From contig OW804097.1 of the NCBI GenBank assembly GCA_942159475.1, positions 8,089,685-8,153,684 of the forward strand: DNA of 64,000 bases, written 5' to 3'. The position numbers and the translations under genes were made by a program. This document shows positions 62,081-64,000 of the stretch, one piece after another (positions within the stretch are counted from its first letter, which is position 1; each line of letters opens with the position of its first letter). The stretch is from Sthenelais limicola. Its lineage: Eukaryota; Annelida; Polychaeta; Phyllodocida; Sigalionidae. The notes under the pieces were generated by a model. The model was not told the origin of the DNA. It saw nothing but the letters and a program-made list of their open reading frames with translations, and ran no database searches.

Positions 62081-62559
62081 TGTATGTATAGCAGCAAAAC
62101 AACCCACACTGACCATGTGCTTACTTCCTGGACTGTAGGATGTATCTTACCTAAATCCAGGATGTCAATTAACACTCCAGTCCTAGAACCATCAGCGTTT
62201 CTGAAAATATTGCAATAATAATAATAGTCCATTAGTATATTTTTCGTAATGGATGCATCTTAAAGTATCATTAAACGGAAAGCTCTAGAAATTTTAATAA
62301 AACATAAGATCACGTTTATTATGCTCTCTCTATTATCACATCACCTTATCAAGCCAGCCTATCCGATATACCGCCAGCCTCTCTCCCTCTACTTAATATT
62401 ATACCAAATAGAAGCTACATCCCCACCTCCAGCACACAGTTAGTTTTCTCTCTTCTAGAATGCAGGAAACTAGTTCTCAGAACAGGGGCAATGTATGGCG
62501 TAGTTGCTTCAGGTCATTAACCCAGCACTTCATGCGTGACTTTCAGAAAGATGTATGTT

Positions 62560-62700
62560 GTTGTTGTCCTACTTAGGGAGGATTTTAAGCCCTACCACAC
62601 AAAGTAAGATTGAAAATGTAAGGGTAACGATACACCTTTGCGTCGGCATCACCCTGGTGGCGCTTACTGTTGTTCTTCTACAAAACTAGATTAATAATGC
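62560..62700 (+). repeat. Dispersed repeat with AGGGAGGATTTTAAGCCCT block
   Basis: CTACTTAGGGAGGATTTTAAG then CCCTACCAC matches 49,675-49,705. Upstream of the foldback element. Confidence 0.45.
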
Positions 62701-62741
62701 AAGTAGCAATACACACATAGAGAGAATGGAACGTATGAGTA

Positions 62742-63733
62742 TATGAGGCGCCAAGTGTTACCTACATAATTCAGTGTTTTTCTGGTAGTCAGACAGACCG
62801 AATTTTAAAATACAACCAAAAAACTTTTTTAAAAACTGACACCAAATAAATAAATGCTGGTACAGAATAAATAAATGCAGTGGACAAAATTAAAAGGTAT
62901 AATGACCGAATTAATAAATACAGACCCAAATTAATAAATAGTCACCAAATTAATAAAATAGAGATACAAAATTAATAAATACATAGACAAAATTAACAAA
63001 TAGTCACTAAATTAATAAATACACATACCAAATTAAAAAATAATCACCAAATTAATAAATACAGTGACCGAATCAATAAATGCAATGACCAAATTAAATT
63101 GTCAAGACCAAATTAAAAGATCTGATACCAAATTAATAAATACACTCACCGAATTAATAAATACACTCACCAAATTGGTAAATACACTTGCCAAATTAAT
63201 AAATACACTCACTGAATTAATAAATGCAGTCACCAAATTAAAATGTACAGATCAAATTAAAGGTATAGACACAAAATTAATAAATCACTTCACCAAATGA
63301 ATAAATACAAACACGGAATTAATAAATAGGTCTGGCATTTTTTAATTTGGTCCCGCCTCAGAAATAATTAATCTGTGTCACTCCTTTTAATTTGGTCTTT
63401 ACATTTTAATTTGGTCACTTTATTTTTTAATTTGGTCCCTTTTGTGACCTTTTTATTTTTTAATTTGATGTGTGTATTTATTAATTTGGTATCTCTATTA
63501 TTAATTTGGTGAATATTTATTAATTTGGTATCTTTATTTATTTATTTATTTGGTGTCTGTATCTATTAATTCGGTTGTTGCACCCTTTAATTCTGTCCTT
63601 GTATTTATACATTCTGCATTTATTTATTCTGTCCCAGCAGTTTAAAACAAGTTTTGTCAATGTATTCATTAATTTGGTCAGTCTATGTACCAGAAAAAGA
63701 CTGAATTATGTAGGTAACAGTTGGCACCTCATA
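62742..63733. mobile_element. ~1-kb foldback element with arms made of short tandem repeats
   Basis: Outer inverted repeats TATGAGGCGCCAAGTGTTAC and ACCTACATAATTCAGTGTTT pair with AACACTGAATT-like sequence ending GGCACCTCATA. The left half holds ~20 imperfect AAATTAATAAATACAC(T/A)NACC units of 20-21 bp; the right half holds the complement (TTTTAATTTGGTC, TATTTATTAATTTGGT). Possible GTA duplication at both flanks. The layout is like foldback elements (Drosophila FB, sea-urchin TU). Confidence 0.75.
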
Positions 63734-63744
63734 GTAACGAGCCG

Positions 63745-63874
63745 GCAATAATCGAAAATTTATTGGACAAGATTCATCCGCATAAGCACAATGCCAAGCA
63801 CGATTGCTAAGCACGATTGGATGAATCAAATGCTTATGTGGAAGAACCAAGTCCAATGAATTTTCGATTATTGC
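63745..63874. mobile_element. Palindromic MITE (GCAATAATCGAAAATT ends)
   Basis: GCAATAATCGAAAATTTATT then GGAC and its complement match in 23 of 24 positions; inner CATCCGCATAAGCA and TGCTTATGTGG also pair. Centre contains a duplicated AAGCACGATTG. Directly adjacent to the foldback element. Confidence 0.85.
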
Positions 63875-64000
63875 AGGCGAGTTCCATTCTATATTTATTA
63901 TATGGGCATAAAACTGTGACGAAGTAGTTCATATAGTATACGTACTATATGAATATTTTTATAGCACCCCAATTATAGCACCTGTCAAGAGGGATGCATG

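Noticed and set aside
62850..63700. CRISPR-like array of short repeats
   Set aside because: Repeats are contiguous and degenerate with no unique spacers, and the right half is the reverse complement of the left; it is a foldback element in a eukaryotic genome.

Overview
The window looks like a stretch of a eukaryotic, probably marine invertebrate, nuclear genome. It is AT-rich, has no operons and no bacterial gene spacing, contains an intron-bearing gene with GT-AG splice sites, and has two C2H2 zinc-finger exons. Almost everything else is transposable-element sequence. The frequent AGGCCTAC/GTAGGCCT words and a foldback element resembling sea-urchin TU elements hint at an ambulacrarian (echinoderm-like) genome, but this is a weak inference.

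Layout. 1-3.4 kb: MITEs and dispersed repeats. 3.4-7.8 kb: two minus-strand C2H2 zinc-finger exons separated by nested MITEs and a hAT-like element. 7.8-27 kb: repeats only, including TIR elements, GC-rich minisatellites and a 1.1-kb element with TTAA target duplications inserted into a MITE. 27.9-33.3 kb: three 5'-truncated non-LTR retrotransposon tails, a long GATATC-rich quasi-palindromic array and a cluster of four stem-loops sharing one loop sequence. 33.7-46.6 kb: a seven-exon plus-strand gene whose exons join in consistent phases into a 267-residue secreted protein with a bacterial-type solute-binding (SBP_bac_3-like) fold. 46.6-52.8 kb: repeats and MITEs. 52.87-60.90 kb: a DNA element with terminal inverted repeats and subterminal tandem arrays, itself hit by a palindromic MITE and by an apparently intact ~6.8-kb non-LTR retrotransposon. 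60.9-64 kb: palindromic MITEs, MITE fragments and a ~1-kb foldback element.

The most interesting object is the retrotransposon at about 53,560-60,320. It has three open reading frames: ORF1 (coiled coil, RRM-like/CTD, then a complete NADAR domain), ORF2 (a free-standing SGNH/GDSL-type hydrolase) and ORF3 (APE-type endonuclease plus reverse transcriptase). The 708-nt gap between ORF2 and ORF3 carries five copies of a hairpin whose stems change in a compensatory way. NADAR proteins are known N-glycosidases acting on ADP-ribosylated guanine or on riboflavin-pathway intermediates, so an ADP-ribose-related activity carried by a selfish element is the main hypothesis raised by the window.

A second theme is a ~237-bp TIR MITE family (ends TGGGTCAGATTTTCAGAAAA) present in about 14 full, partial or solo copies and two subfamilies. 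It provides internal controls (empty sites, nested insertions) for dating the other elements.
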